Shown: positions 1-6,729 of the stretch, piece by piece
Layout of the letters: each line of letters opens with the position of its first letter
Position numbering within the stretch: the first letter of the stretch is position 1
From: JBQCHF01 sp051953655
Lineage (GTDB): Bacteria; Actinomycetota; Actinomycetes; Motilibacterales; Motilibacteraceae
Direction: 5' to 3'
DNA length: 10,867 nt
Assembly: GCA_051953655.1 (NCBI GenBank)
Contig: JBQCIO010000148.1
Location: 1-10,867, forward strand
The notes under the pieces: generated by a model
The model's database searches: none
What the model saw: the letters and a program-made list of their open reading frames with translations, nothing else
Told to the model about the DNA's origin: nothing
Translations under genes and position numbers: made by a program

Positions 1-97
1 GGTTGGGTGGGGTGGTGGTTGTGGTTTTGTTTTTTTTTTTTGTTTTTTATTTGTTTTTTTTTTTGTGGGGCCCGCCTCCCTGCGGCCCCCCCCCCCA
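1..97. other. Low-complexity G/T then C-run tract, probable contig-end artefact
   Basis: Positions 1-70 contain only G and T apart from one A at 49, including long T runs. They are followed by GGGGCCC, a short mixed stretch and a run of C ending at about 96. This composition is unlike the rest of the window, which is balanced high-GC coding DNA. I see no credible gene here: the short plus-strand reading frame across it encodes only Val/Phe/Leu and Pro runs. Homopolymer-rich, strand-skewed sequence next to a window edge is most simply a sequencing or assembly error at a contig terminus. A natural low-complexity spacer downstream of the nucleotidase gene cannot be excluded. Confidence 0.6.
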
Positions 98-103
98 CTT
101 CTG

Positions 104-121
104 GCTTCCGGCGCTTCCGGC
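104..121. repeat. Perfect tandem 9-bp repeat, two copies
   Basis: GCTTCCGGC occurs at 104-112 and again directly at 113-121, between the low-complexity edge and the nucleotidase gene. It may be genuine intergenic sequence or part of the unreliable contig end. No function is evident. Confidence 0.5.
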
Positions 122-136
122 GCGGTCGCCGGTTCT

Positions 137-151
137 CCTACGCCCCGTAGG
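137..151 (-). terminator. Short hairpin immediately after the nucleotidase stop codon
   Basis: CCTACG (137-142) and CGTAGG (146-151) form a perfect 6-bp stem with a 3-nt loop. It directly abuts the minus-strand stop codon at 152-154. There is no adjacent U-tract on the minus strand, so it is not a classic intrinsic terminator. Actinobacterial gene ends often carry such U-less hairpins, so termination or 3'-end protection is an inference. The stem is short. Confidence 0.35.
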
Positions 152-2041
152 TCACGAGGTGACCGTGATCCGGTCGCTCGCCGGCACCGGGTAGGGGTCG
201 GTCGGCGACGTCGTCGCGGTGAGGTAGCCGGTGAGCGCGTCGAGGTCGCTGGAGCCGGTGTAGGCCTTCACGCCCTCCTTGATGACGGTGAAACCGTCGC
301 CGCCGCCGCCGAGGAACTCGTTCATGGCGACCCGGTAGGTCTTGGCGTCGTCGACGGGGGCGCCGTCGATGGTGAGCGAGACCAGCTTGCCGTCGGCCTG
401 GCTCGACGACGGGTCGTAGGACTCGGCGACGTTCCCGGAGACCTGCAGGATCCGCTGCTCGCCGGGGTTCTGGTTCGTCCACTGCTGCTGGAACATCGTC
501 TTCACCTGGGCACCGGTCAGCTCGACGACGTTCATGAAGTTCGTGAACGGCTGCACGGCGAACGCCTGACCGTAGGTGAGGCCGCAGGGGGCCGGGTCGC
601 AGACGAAGTCGCCGCGGATGCCACCCGGGTTCATGATCGCGAAGTCGGCGCCCTCCGGGTTCTGCGGGTCGTTCTGCAGCGCCCACAGCTGCGCGTCGGC
701 GATGAGGTCGCCGGCCGGGCTCTCACCGGTGCCGGGGCACGAGTAGCTCGTCCCGCAGCCGCGCCCGGGGAGGGTGCCGGCGAGGTAGCCGACCACGCGG
801 TTGGCCACCGGCTCGAGCAGCTTCTGGTAGTGCGAGACGAGCGCGGCCACGTCCGCGTCCTCACGCTGGGGGTCGCGCGCGACGATCATGTTCTGGGCCT
901 GCACCGCGGTGCGGACGACGTCGCGGGTGGCCCGGTCGTACTTCAGGTCGATGTCGGTGAACAGACGGCCGAACGACGAGGCGCTCGTGACCATCCGGTC
1001 CTTCCCGGCCGGGTCGGGGATGTCGCAGACGTAGGACGTGTGGGTGTGGCCCGTCACCAGCAGGTCGACCTTGGGCGTCATCGTCCGGGCGATGTCGACG
1101 ATCGGACCGGTGAGCCCCAGGCCCCCGCCGGCGTTGCAGTCGTAGTTGTAGACCCCGCTGGCGGGGATCCCGCCCTGGTGCAGGAGGACGACGATCGCGT
1201 TGACGCCCTGGCGGGTCAGCTCGTCGGCGTACTTGTCGGCGGTCTGCACCTCGTCGAGGAAGGTGAGCCCGGCCACGCCGGCGGCGGTGACGATGTCGGG
1301 GGTGCCCTTGAGCGTCATCCCGATGAAGCCGATGCGCGCGCCGCTCTTGGTGGTCTTGACGACGTAGGGCGGCAGGATCGGCTTGCCGGTCTTCGTGCTC
1401 ACCACGTTCGCGGCCAGCATCGGGTAGTCCGCGCCCTCGAAGCTGCCGTCCGGGCAGCTGTCCGAGGCGGTCGAGCCGTCGGGGTTGGTGCGGCACCCGC
1501 CGTTCGCCAGGCGCAGCAGCTCGGCCGAGCCCTCGTCGAACTCGTGGTTGCCCACGCTGGTCACGTCGAGGCCGAGCAGGTTCATCGCCTGCACCGTCGG
1601 CTCGTCGTGGAAGGCGCCGGACAGGAGCGGACTGGCCCCGACGAGGTCGCCGGCGGCCACGGTGAGCGAGTCGCGGTGGCCCGCGCGGGCGGCGGCGAGG
1701 TTGCCGGCGAGGTAGGCGGCCCCGCCGGCCGGGACCGTGTTGGGGACGACCTTGCCCTTGTCGTCGACGTGGGTGCCGGCCACCTGCACCGCGCCGGACG
1801 ACCCGGCCGGCGGCTCGAGGTTGCCGTGGAAGTCGTTGAAGGCGAGCAGCTGCACGTCGATCAGGCGGCCGTGGCCGTTGCCGTGACCCGGCCGGCCCGA
1901 CGCCGGCAGGCCGTCGCCCCGGCCCTGGTGCCCGCGCGGGCCGTGGTCGCGGGCGCTCGCCGCGGCTGCGGGCACCAGGGCCGTGGCGGCTGCCGCGGCC
2001 AGGGCCACCGCGGCGCGGCGGGCTCGGAAGGTGGTCTTCAC
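152..2041 (-). CDS. Secreted 5'-nucleotidase / UshA-type bifunctional metallophosphoesterase
   Basis: The 629-aa product belongs to the family that dephosphorylates nucleotides (5'-nucleotidase, often also 2',3'-cyclic phosphodiesterase or UDP-sugar hydrolase) outside the membrane. Residues 1-30 are a signal peptide with a basic n-region, an Ala-rich core and a likely cleavage after A28-S29-A30. A Gly/His-rich linker (about 32-58) follows. The metallophosphatase domain shows the metal ligands in order: D70-F-H72, G131-D132, G164-N-H-E167, H288 and G331-H-T-H334. The C-terminal nucleotide-binding domain (about 410-629) has N471-P-G-G-I-R476, the FTNFMNVVELTG segment from F499, and the GGGGDGF loop (578-584). 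The mature part has eight cysteines (183, 196, 302, 339, 429, 435, 481, 486), consistent with disulfides in an exported enzyme. The GTG start is supported by AGGAG six bases upstream (complement of 2048-2052). Beside Pst and polyphosphate genes, a phosphate-scavenging role is likely. Substrate range is not decidable from sequence. Confidence 0.93.
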   Translation of the reverse strand: MKTTFRARRAAVALAAAAATALVPAAAASARDHGPRGHQGRGDGLPASGRPGHGNGHGRLIDVQLLAFNDFHGNLEPPAGSSGAVQVAGTHVDDKGKVVPNTVPAGGAAYLAGNLAAARAGHRDSLTVAAGDLVGASPLLSGAFHDEPTVQAMNLLGLDVTSVGNHEFDEGSAELLRLANGGCRTNPDGSTASDSCPDGSFEGADYPMLAANVVSTKTGKPILPPYVVKTTKSGARIGFIGMTLKGTPDIVTAAGVAGLTFLDEVQTADKYADELTRQGVNAIVVLLHQGGIPASGVYNYDCNAGGGLGLTGPIVDIARTMTPKVDLLVTGHTHTSYVCDIPDPAGKDRMVTSASSFGRLFTDIDLKYDRATRDVVRTAVQAQNMIVARDPQREDADVAALVSHYQKLLEPVANRVVGYLAGTLPGRGCGTSYSCPGTGESPAGDLIADAQLWALQNDPQNPEGADFAIMNPGGIRGDFVCDPAPCGLTYGQAFAVQPFTNFMNVVELTGAQVKTMFQQQWTNQNPGEQRILQVSGNVAESYDPSSSQADGKLVSLTIDGAPVDDAKTYRVAMNEFLGGGGDGFTVIKEGVKAYTGSSDLDALTGYLTATTSPTDPYPVPASDRITVTS

Positions 2042-2116
2042 TCCGGTCTCCTACGGATGGGGAGCTGGCGGGTGCCGATCCGGCCGAGGTGGCGTCGGTC
2101 GGCCGCTGGTGCGCGG

Positions 2117-2145
2117 ACAGTAGCGCGCAACGGACAGATCGGGAA
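2117..2145 (-). promoter_or_regulatory. Candidate promoter of the 5'-nucleotidase gene
   Basis: On the minus strand TTCCCG (complement of 2140-2145) and TACTGT (complement of 2117-2122) are separated by 17 bp. TACTGT fits the actinobacterial -10 pattern TANNNT well; the -35 is weak. It would give a leader of roughly 70 nt before the GTG start. CGGACAG is directly repeated on the plus strand at 2114-2120 and 2131-2137, the first copy overlapping the -10 and the second in the spacer. I see no GTTCACC-type PHO box in this orientation, so PhoP control is not evident. Confidence 0.4.
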
Positions 2146-2187
2146 CACCATGACGTGAGGGGAATCTGACCTTTTCATGACCCGGTG

Positions 2188-2216
2188 GTGACGCCGGGTG
2201 GAGCCGCGCCTAGGGT
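2188..2216 (+). promoter_or_regulatory. Leaderless-type mshD promoter
   Basis: GTGACG (2188-2193) and TAGGGT (2211-2216) are spaced by exactly 17 bp, resembling a -35/-10 pair. The -10 box is followed by 6 nt and then the GTG start at 2223, so transcription would begin at or next to the start codon. No Shine-Dalgarno sequence precedes the GTG. Leaderless genes with this geometry are common in actinobacteria. An inverted repeat, ACCCGG at 2180-2185 and CCGGGT at 2194-2199, brackets the -35 and could be an operator, although it is short. Confidence 0.5.
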
Positions 2217-2222
2217 CGGGAC

Positions 2223-3323
2223 GTGAGCGAGGCGACGGCGACCGGGCGGGCTGGGCAGCCGCTGCCGCCGGTGCGGGTGCAGGTGGCCCAGCGCCTCGAC
2301 GCCGCCGTGCTCGCCGCGGTGACCGACCTCGTGGAGGCGGCCACGGACGTCGACGGCGTGAGCCCGCTCAGCGAGCACGTGGCGCTCCACCTGCGCCACG
2401 GCGGCGACGTCGGGGCGCTCAACGTGCTGGTTTGGGCCGACGCCGGCGGCGAGGGCGGCCGGCTGGCCGCCTACGGCCACCTCGACGTCACCGACCAGGT
2501 CGAGGGTGCGAGCGCCGAGCTGGTCGTGGCCCCGGACCTGCGCCGGCGCGGCTACGGGCGGGTGCTCGTGCAGACGCTGCTCGCGCACGCACCCGGCGGC
2601 CGGCTGCGGCTGTGGGCGCACGGGCGCGGCTCGGCGGCCGGCGAGCTGTCCCGCGCGATGGGGTTCGCGGTGGTGCGCGAGCTGTGGCAGATGCGTCGCA
2701 CCCTGCACACCGCCCTGCCGGCCCCCGCCCTGCCCGACGACGTCACCGTGCGCACCTTCCGCCCCGGGGAGGACGACGAGGCCTGGGTGGGGCTCAACGC
2801 CCGCGCCTTCGCCGACCACCCCGAGCAGGGCTCGTGGACGGCGCGGGACCTGCACCGGCGGATGGCCGAGCCCTGGTTCGACCCGGCCGGCTTCTTCCTC
2901 GCCGAGCGCACCACCCCGGACGGCCCCCGCCTGGTCGCCTTCCACTGGACGAAGGTGCACGGCGGCGCGCAGCACCACGAGCACGGCGAGCTGGGGCCGC
3001 ACAGCCACGAGGCCCACGGCCACGACGCCATCGGCGAGGTCTACGTCGTGGGCGTCGACCCCGCCGAGCAGGGCCACGGGCTCGGGCGCGCGATGACCCT
3101 GGTCGGCCTGCGGCACCTGCGCCACCGGGGCCTGCCCGCCGCCATGCTCTACGTCGACGCGGACAACCGCTCCGCCGTGGCGGTCTACACCGCCCTCGGG
3201 TTCACCACCTGGGACGTCGACGCCATGTTCAGCCGCCCATCCGGTGAGCCCCCGGAGAGCGACGAGCGCGACGAGCGCCCCGACGGCGAGGGCCGCGACG
3301 GCCAGAGCGGCCCGCACCGCTGA
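2223..3323 (+). CDS. mshD: Mycothiol synthase (MshD), GNAT acetyltransferase
   Basis: MshD carries out the last step of mycothiol synthesis, transferring an acetyl group from acetyl-CoA to Cys-GlcN-inositol in the cytoplasm. The 366-aa product has two GNAT domains. The N-terminal one (about 20-150) has a VVAPDLRRRGYG acetyl-CoA-type loop near residues 101-112. The C-terminal, catalytic one (about 173-335) has the family's FHWTKVH (240-246), GEVYVVGVDP (271-280), EQGHGLGR (282-289) and DADNRSAV..YTALGF (312-327). Two features depart from the mycobacterial form as I know it: eight histidines within residues 246-267, inserted between FHWTKVH and GEVYVVGVDP, and a charged tail after about residue 338 rich in Asp, Glu and Arg. 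The GTG start is chosen because a -10 box lies 6 nt upstream and the family's N-terminal domain follows directly. The gene lies divergent from the nucleotidase and 54 bp before ppk1. Confidence 0.93.
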   Translation: MSEATATGRAGQPLPPVRVQVAQRLDAAVLAAVTDLVEAATDVDGVSPLSEHVALHLRHGGDVGALNVLVWADAGGEGGRLAAYGHLDVTDQVEGASAELVVAPDLRRRGYGRVLVQTLLAHAPGGRLRLWAHGRGSAAGELSRAMGFAVVRELWQMRRTLHTALPAPALPDDVTVRTFRPGEDDEAWVGLNARAFADHPEQGSWTARDLHRRMAEPWFDPAGFFLAERTTPDGPRLVAFHWTKVHGGAQHHEHGELGPHSHEAHGHDAIGEVYVVGVDPAEQGHGLGRAMTLVGLRHLRHRGLPAAMLYVDADNRSAVAVYTALGFTTWDVDAMFSRPSGEPPESDERDERPDGEGRDGQSGPHR

Positions 3324-3336
3324 CCTGCACCGCTGA
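3314..3336. repeat. Direct repeat spanning the mshD stop codon
   Basis: GCACCGCTGA occurs at 3314-3323 and 3327-3336, a period of 13 bp. The TGA in the first copy is the mshD stop codon. The second copy lies just downstream in another frame. It looks like a small tandem duplication at the gene end. Confidence 0.7.
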
Positions 3337-3349
3337 TCCTGGCCGTCCC

Positions 3350-3371
3350 GTTCACCTGGCAGTGCGACGAT
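3350..3371 (+). promoter_or_regulatory. ppk1 promoter with single PHO-box half-site, leaderless geometry
   Basis: GTTCACC (3350-3356), the consensus core of the 11-nt PhoP direct-repeat unit of actinobacteria, is followed after 9 bp by GACGAT (3366-3371). That hexamer is a -10-like element preceded by an extended TGC. Six bases later comes the GTG start of ppk1 at 3378, implying a leaderless transcript. The pstS promoter uses the same 9-bp distance from a TTCACC core to its -10 box. Only one good unit is visible; the 11 bases upstream (3339-3349) match poorly. This would allow ppk1 and mutT1 to respond to phosphate limitation separately from mshD. Confidence 0.5.
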
Positions 3372-3377
3372 GCCCTC

Positions 3378-5702
3378 GTGACCCTGCAACGGCCCCAGCA
3401 GCAGAAGGCGGCTCCCGGCGCCTCGGGCGGCGGCGCGGCACGGCACGGCGCGGCGGGCGGGGCTCCCGCTCGCGACGTCGCCGAGGTCGCGCAGAGCGCC
3501 GGGATCGCCGAGGTCGCCGAGGTGTCCGACGGCAGCGACCTCGCGCTCGGCGACGGCGGCCTGGTGGAGCGCATCGGCCCCCGCACCACCCCGGCGCCGC
3601 GCCCGCTGGAGGGCGCGCCCGAGCTCCCCGCCGACCGGTTCCTGGACCGCGAGGTCAGCTGGCTGCAGTTCAACCGGCGGGTGCTCGAGCTGGCCGAGGA
3701 CCCCGACCTCCCGCTGCTCGAGCGGGCCCGCTTCCTGGCGATCTTCGCCAGCAACCTCGACGAGTTCTTCATGGTCCGGGTGGCCGGGCTCAAGCGCCGC
3801 ATCGCCACCGGCCTCGCCGTGCGCGCCGCCAGCGGCCTGCAGCCGCGCGAGGTGCTCGAGGCCATCTGGCGGACCACCCGCGAGCTCACCGCCCGCCAGT
3901 CCGCGGTCTTCCACGAGCAGGTGCTGCCGGCCCTGGCGGCCGAGGGCATCGCGCTGCTGCGCTGGAACGAGCTCGACGACGGCGAGCGCGAGCGGCTGCA
4001 CGTGATCTTCCGCGAGCGCGTGTTCCCCGTCCTCACCCCGCTGGCCGTGGACCCCGCCCACCCGTTCCCCTACATCTCCGGCCTCTCGCTCAACCTGGCC
4101 GTCGTCGTGCGCAACCCCTCCACCGGCGTCGAGCACTTCGCCCGGGTGAAGGTGCCGCCGCTGCTGCAGCGGTTCGTCGAGGCCAGCCCGCTGCGCTTCG
4201 TGCCGCTCGAGGACGTCATCGCCGCGCACCTGCCGCAGCTGTTCCCCGGCATGGAGGTGCTGCAGCACCACACCTTCCGGGTCACCCGCAACGAGGACCT
4301 CGAGGTGGAGGAGGACGACGCCGAGAACCTCCTGCACGCCCTCGAGCGCGAGCTCATGCGCCGCCGCTTCGGCCCGCCGGTCCGCCTCGAGGTCGAGGAG
4401 AGCATCGACCCGCACGTGCGCGAGCTGCTTGTCCGCGAGCTCGGGGTGAGCGAGCAGGAGGTGTTCGCCCTGCCCGCGCCGCTCGACCTCACCGGCCTGC
4501 ACACCATCGCCGACGTCGACCGCGCCGAGCTGAAGTACCCGGCGTTCGTGCCGCGCACCCACCGGTCGCTGGCCGAGGTGGAGTCGGCCAAGCAGCAGGA
4601 CATCTTCGAGGCCATCCGCCAGCGCGACGTCCTCGTGCACCACCCCTACGACTCGTTCGCCACCAGCGTGCAGGCGTTCGTGGAGCAGGCCGCGGGCGAC
4701 CCGGCGGTGCTCGCCATCAAGCAGACGCTGTACCGCACCAGCGGCGACTCCCCCATCGTCGACGCCCTCATCGACGCCGCCGAGGCCGGCAAGCAGGTCC
4801 TCGTGCTGGTCGAGATCAAGGCCCGCTTCGACGAGCAGGCCAACATCACCTGGGCGCGCAAGCTGGAGCAGGCCGGCTGCCACGTGGTCTACGGCCTGGT
4901 GGGCCTCAAGACGCACAGCAAGCTGTGCCTGGTCGTCCGCCAGGAGCCCGAGAGGCTGCGCCGCTACTCCCACATCGGCACCGGCAACTACAACCCCAAG
5001 ACCGCCCGCCTCTACGAGGACCTCGGGCTGCTCACCTGCGACGACCAGGTCGGCGAGGACCTCACCCGCCTGTTCAACCAGCTGTCCGGCTACGCCCCCA
5101 AGACCACGTTCCGCCGGCTGCTCGTCGCCCCGCGCTCGCTGCGCAGCGGGCTCATCGAGTGCATCGACCGCGAGACCGAGCACCACCGGGCCGGGCGCCC
5201 GGCCAGGGTGCGGATCAAGGTCAACTCGCTGGTGGACGAGGCGATCATCGACGCCCTCTACCGCGCCTCGCAGGCCGGCGTGCCCGTCGACGTCGACGTG
5301 CGCGGCATCTGCGCGCTGCGGCCCGGCGTCCCAGGGCTGTCGGAGACCATCCGCGTGCGCAGCGTGCTCGGCCGCTTCCTCGAGCACTCCCGGGTCTTCG
5401 CCTTCGACAACGACGGCGACCCCGTCGTCTTCATCGGCAGCGCCGACCTCATGCACCGCAACCTCGACCGCCGGGTGGAGGCCCTGGTCCGCATCACCAG
5501 CCGCGAGCACATCGCCGAGCTCACCGAGCTGGTCGACCTCGCCGTCTCCGACAGCACGTCCTCGTGGCACCTCAACGCCGACGGCACCTGGACCCGGCAC
5601 TCCCGCGACGAGGGCGGCCACCCGCTGCTCGACCTGCAGGAGCACCTCATCGCCGCCAAGCCGCGCCGCACGACGCGCCGACGCTCGACCAGGGTGCGAT
5701 GA
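3378..5702 (+). CDS. ppk1: Polyphosphate kinase (Ppk1)
   Basis: Ppk1 reversibly polymerises the gamma-phosphate of ATP into inorganic polyphosphate through a phosphohistidine intermediate. The 774-aa product has an Ala/Gly-rich extension (1 to about 85) not needed by the core family. The N-terminal helical domain then begins at DRFLDREVSWLQFNRRVLELA (from D86). SNLDEFFMVRVAGLKRR follows, then the middle domain and two phospholipase-D-like C-terminal domains. The catalytic residues align with E. coli Ppk by spacing: H513 in THSKLCLVV (E. coli H435, autophosphorylated), H532 in SHIGTGNYN (H454) and H670 in EHSRVFAFDN (H592). The intervals of 19 and 138 residues are identical to E. coli. The GTG start is supported by a -10-like box 6 nt upstream; no Shine-Dalgarno is present. 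Its TGA stop overlaps the ATG of the following Nudix gene (ATGA), so the two are almost certainly co-transcribed and translationally coupled. Confidence 0.96.
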   Translation: MTLQRPQQQKAAPGASGGGAARHGAAGGAPARDVAEVAQSAGIAEVAEVSDGSDLALGDGGLVERIGPRTTPAPRPLEGAPELPADRFLDREVSWLQFNRRVLELAEDPDLPLLERARFLAIFASNLDEFFMVRVAGLKRRIATGLAVRAASGLQPREVLEAIWRTTRELTARQSAVFHEQVLPALAAEGIALLRWNELDDGERERLHVIFRERVFPVLTPLAVDPAHPFPYISGLSLNLAVVVRNPSTGVEHFARVKVPPLLQRFVEASPLRFVPLEDVIAAHLPQLFPGMEVLQHHTFRVTRNEDLEVEEDDAENLLHALERELMRRRFGPPVRLEVEESIDPHVRELLVRELGVSEQEVFALPAPLDLTGLHTIADVDRAELKYPAFVPRTHRSLAEVESAKQQDIFEAIRQRDVLVHHPYDSFATSVQAFVEQAAGDPAVLAIKQTLYRTSGDSPIVDALIDAAEAGKQVLVLVEIKARFDEQANITWARKLEQAGCHVVYGLVGLKTHSKLCLVVRQEPERLRRYSHIGTGNYNPKTARLYEDLGLLTCDDQVGEDLTRLFNQLSGYAPKTTFRRLLVAPRSLRSGLIECIDRETEHHRAGRPARVRIKVNSLVDEAIIDALYRASQAGVPVDVDVRGICALRPGVPGLSETIRVRSVLGRFLEHSRVFAFDNDGDPVVFIGSADLMHRNLDRRVEALVRITSREHIAELTELVDLAVSDSTSSWHLNADGTWTRHSRDEGGHPLLDLQEHLIAAKPRRTTRRRSTRVR

Positions 5703-6640
5703 GCGCTCAGCAGGTGACCGGCGACCGGCAGGACGCCGACGACGCCCTGGTGATGGCCGCCGGCGGCGTGCTCTGGCGGCCGGCGGAGGACGGCTCCGGG
5801 GCACCGGTGGTGGCCGTGGTGCACCGGCCCAAGTACGACGACTGGTCGCTGCCCAAGGGCAAGGTGGACCCGGGCGAGCACCTGCTGGAGACGGCGGTGC
5901 GCGAGCTGCTCGAGGAGACCGGCCACGTGGTGCGGCTCGGCCGGCCGCTGGGCGTGACCGCCTACCTCTCCAACGGGCTGCCCAAGCGGGTGCACTACTG
6001 GAGCGCGCAGGCCGTCACCGGCAGCTTCTCCCCGCACGCCGAGGTCGACGCCCTCGAGTGGCTGTCCGTGTCGGCGGCCCGCGAGCGCGTGCACCGCGAC
6101 GCCGACCGCGCCGTGCTCGACGAGTTCGTGCGCCTGTCCGTCCTCACCGAGCCGGTGGTCGTGGTCCGGCACGCCAAGGCCGTCTCCCGCAAGTCCTGGG
6201 GCGGCGACGACGAGCTGCGGCCGCTGTCCGACGAGGGCTTGGAGCAGGCGCAGGCGCTCGTCGGGCTGCTGCACGCCTACGCACCGCGCCGGGTCGTCTC
6301 CTCACCGTCCACCCGCTGCCTGGACACCGTCCGACCGCTGCTGGCCGGCGAGCCCGCCATCACGCTGGACCTGCACGACGGGCTCTCCGAGCCCGGCCAC
6401 GAGGAGGACGCCGACGCCGCGCCGCGCCGGCTGCAGGCGGTGCTCGACGACGTCGCGGAGAAGGGCGGAGCGGTGGTGTGCTCGCACCGGCCGGTGCTCC
6501 CGGCCCTGCTGGCCACCCTGCTGGGGGCGGCCGGGCGCGCGCCCTCCCCGGACGACGCCCCGCTGCGGCCGGCCGAGTTCGTCGTCGCGCACGTCGACCC
6601 CTCCGGCCGGGTGGTCGCCCTGGAGCGGCACCGGCCCTGA
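5699..6640 (+). CDS. mutT1: MutT1-type Nudix hydrolase with C-terminal histidine phosphatase domain
   Basis: The 313-aa product combines two hydrolase domains. Residues about 15-145 form a Nudix domain with the complete box: G54, E60, then R68-E69-L-L-E72-E73-T-G75 (GX5EX7REUXEEXG). Residues about 152-313 form a SixA/RHG-type histidine phosphatase domain with R157-H158 in VVVVRHAKA, an SSPSTRCLDT segment, and the second histidine H263 in CSHRP. Mycobacterial MutT1 has this same two-domain layout, lies next to ppk1, and hydrolyses 8-oxo-(d)GTP and diadenosine polyphosphates. Sanitation of oxidised nucleotides or ApnA turnover is therefore the likely role, inferred by family and context. The ATG overlaps the ppk1 stop by ATGA, which fixes the start. 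A 16-bp tandem duplication covers the 3' end of the gene. Confidence 0.9.
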   Translation: MSAQQVTGDRQDADDALVMAAGGVLWRPAEDGSGAPVVAVVHRPKYDDWSLPKGKVDPGEHLLETAVRELLEETGHVVRLGRPLGVTAYLSNGLPKRVHYWSAQAVTGSFSPHAEVDALEWLSVSAARERVHRDADRAVLDEFVRLSVLTEPVVVVRHAKAVSRKSWGGDDELRPLSDEGLEQAQALVGLLHAYAPRRVVSSPSTRCLDTVRPLLAGEPAITLDLHDGLSEPGHEEDADAAPRRLQAVLDDVAEKGGAVVCSHRPVLPALLATLLGAAGRAPSPDDAPLRPAEFVVAHVDPSGRVVALERHRP

Positions 6641-6660
6641 GCGGCACCGGCCCTGAGCGG
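6623..6660. repeat. 16-bp tandem repeat across the mutT1 stop codon
   Basis: GAGCGGCACCGGCCCT occurs at 6623-6638 and again immediately at 6639-6654, with a third copy beginning (GAGCGG, 6655-6660). The mutT1 TGA (6638-6640) sits at the junction of copies one and two. A recent slippage-type duplication at the gene end is the simplest reading. Confidence 0.85.
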
Positions 6661-6729
6661 CCGGGCGCCGGTCGGCGAGGGGCCGTTCCGGACGTAGCGG
6701 GAGGAACCACGCCGACGGCGACCCGCCGC

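Noticed and set aside
3..194. Short plus-strand open frame at the left edge
   Set aside because: Its product is Val/Phe/Leu then Pro runs from homopolymer sequence, and it runs antisense into the end of the nucleotidase gene.
65..2158. Plus-strand open frame of 697 codons opposite the nucleotidase gene
   Set aside because: It is the antisense shadow of the motif-complete nucleotidase and begins inside the low-complexity edge. Its product is Arg/Gly/Ala/Val-rich without domains.
2042..2222. PHO box for the 5'-nucleotidase gene
   Set aside because: I looked on the minus strand for GTTCACC-like units at 11-bp spacing in the divergent region and saw none convincing.
3362..5698. In-frame upstream extension of the Nudix gene through ppk1
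   Set aside because: The extension overlaps ppk1 in another frame and is Arg/Pro/Ala-rich. The ATG at 5699 overlapping the ppk1 stop is the natural start, just ahead of the Nudix domain.
2175..5804. Very long minus-strand open frame (1209 codons) antisense to mshD, ppk1 and the start of mutT1
   Set aside because: It is opposite three genes with intact family motifs; its Gly/Ala/Val/Asp/His-rich product has no recognisable domain. Long antisense frames are expected in high-GC codon-biased DNA.
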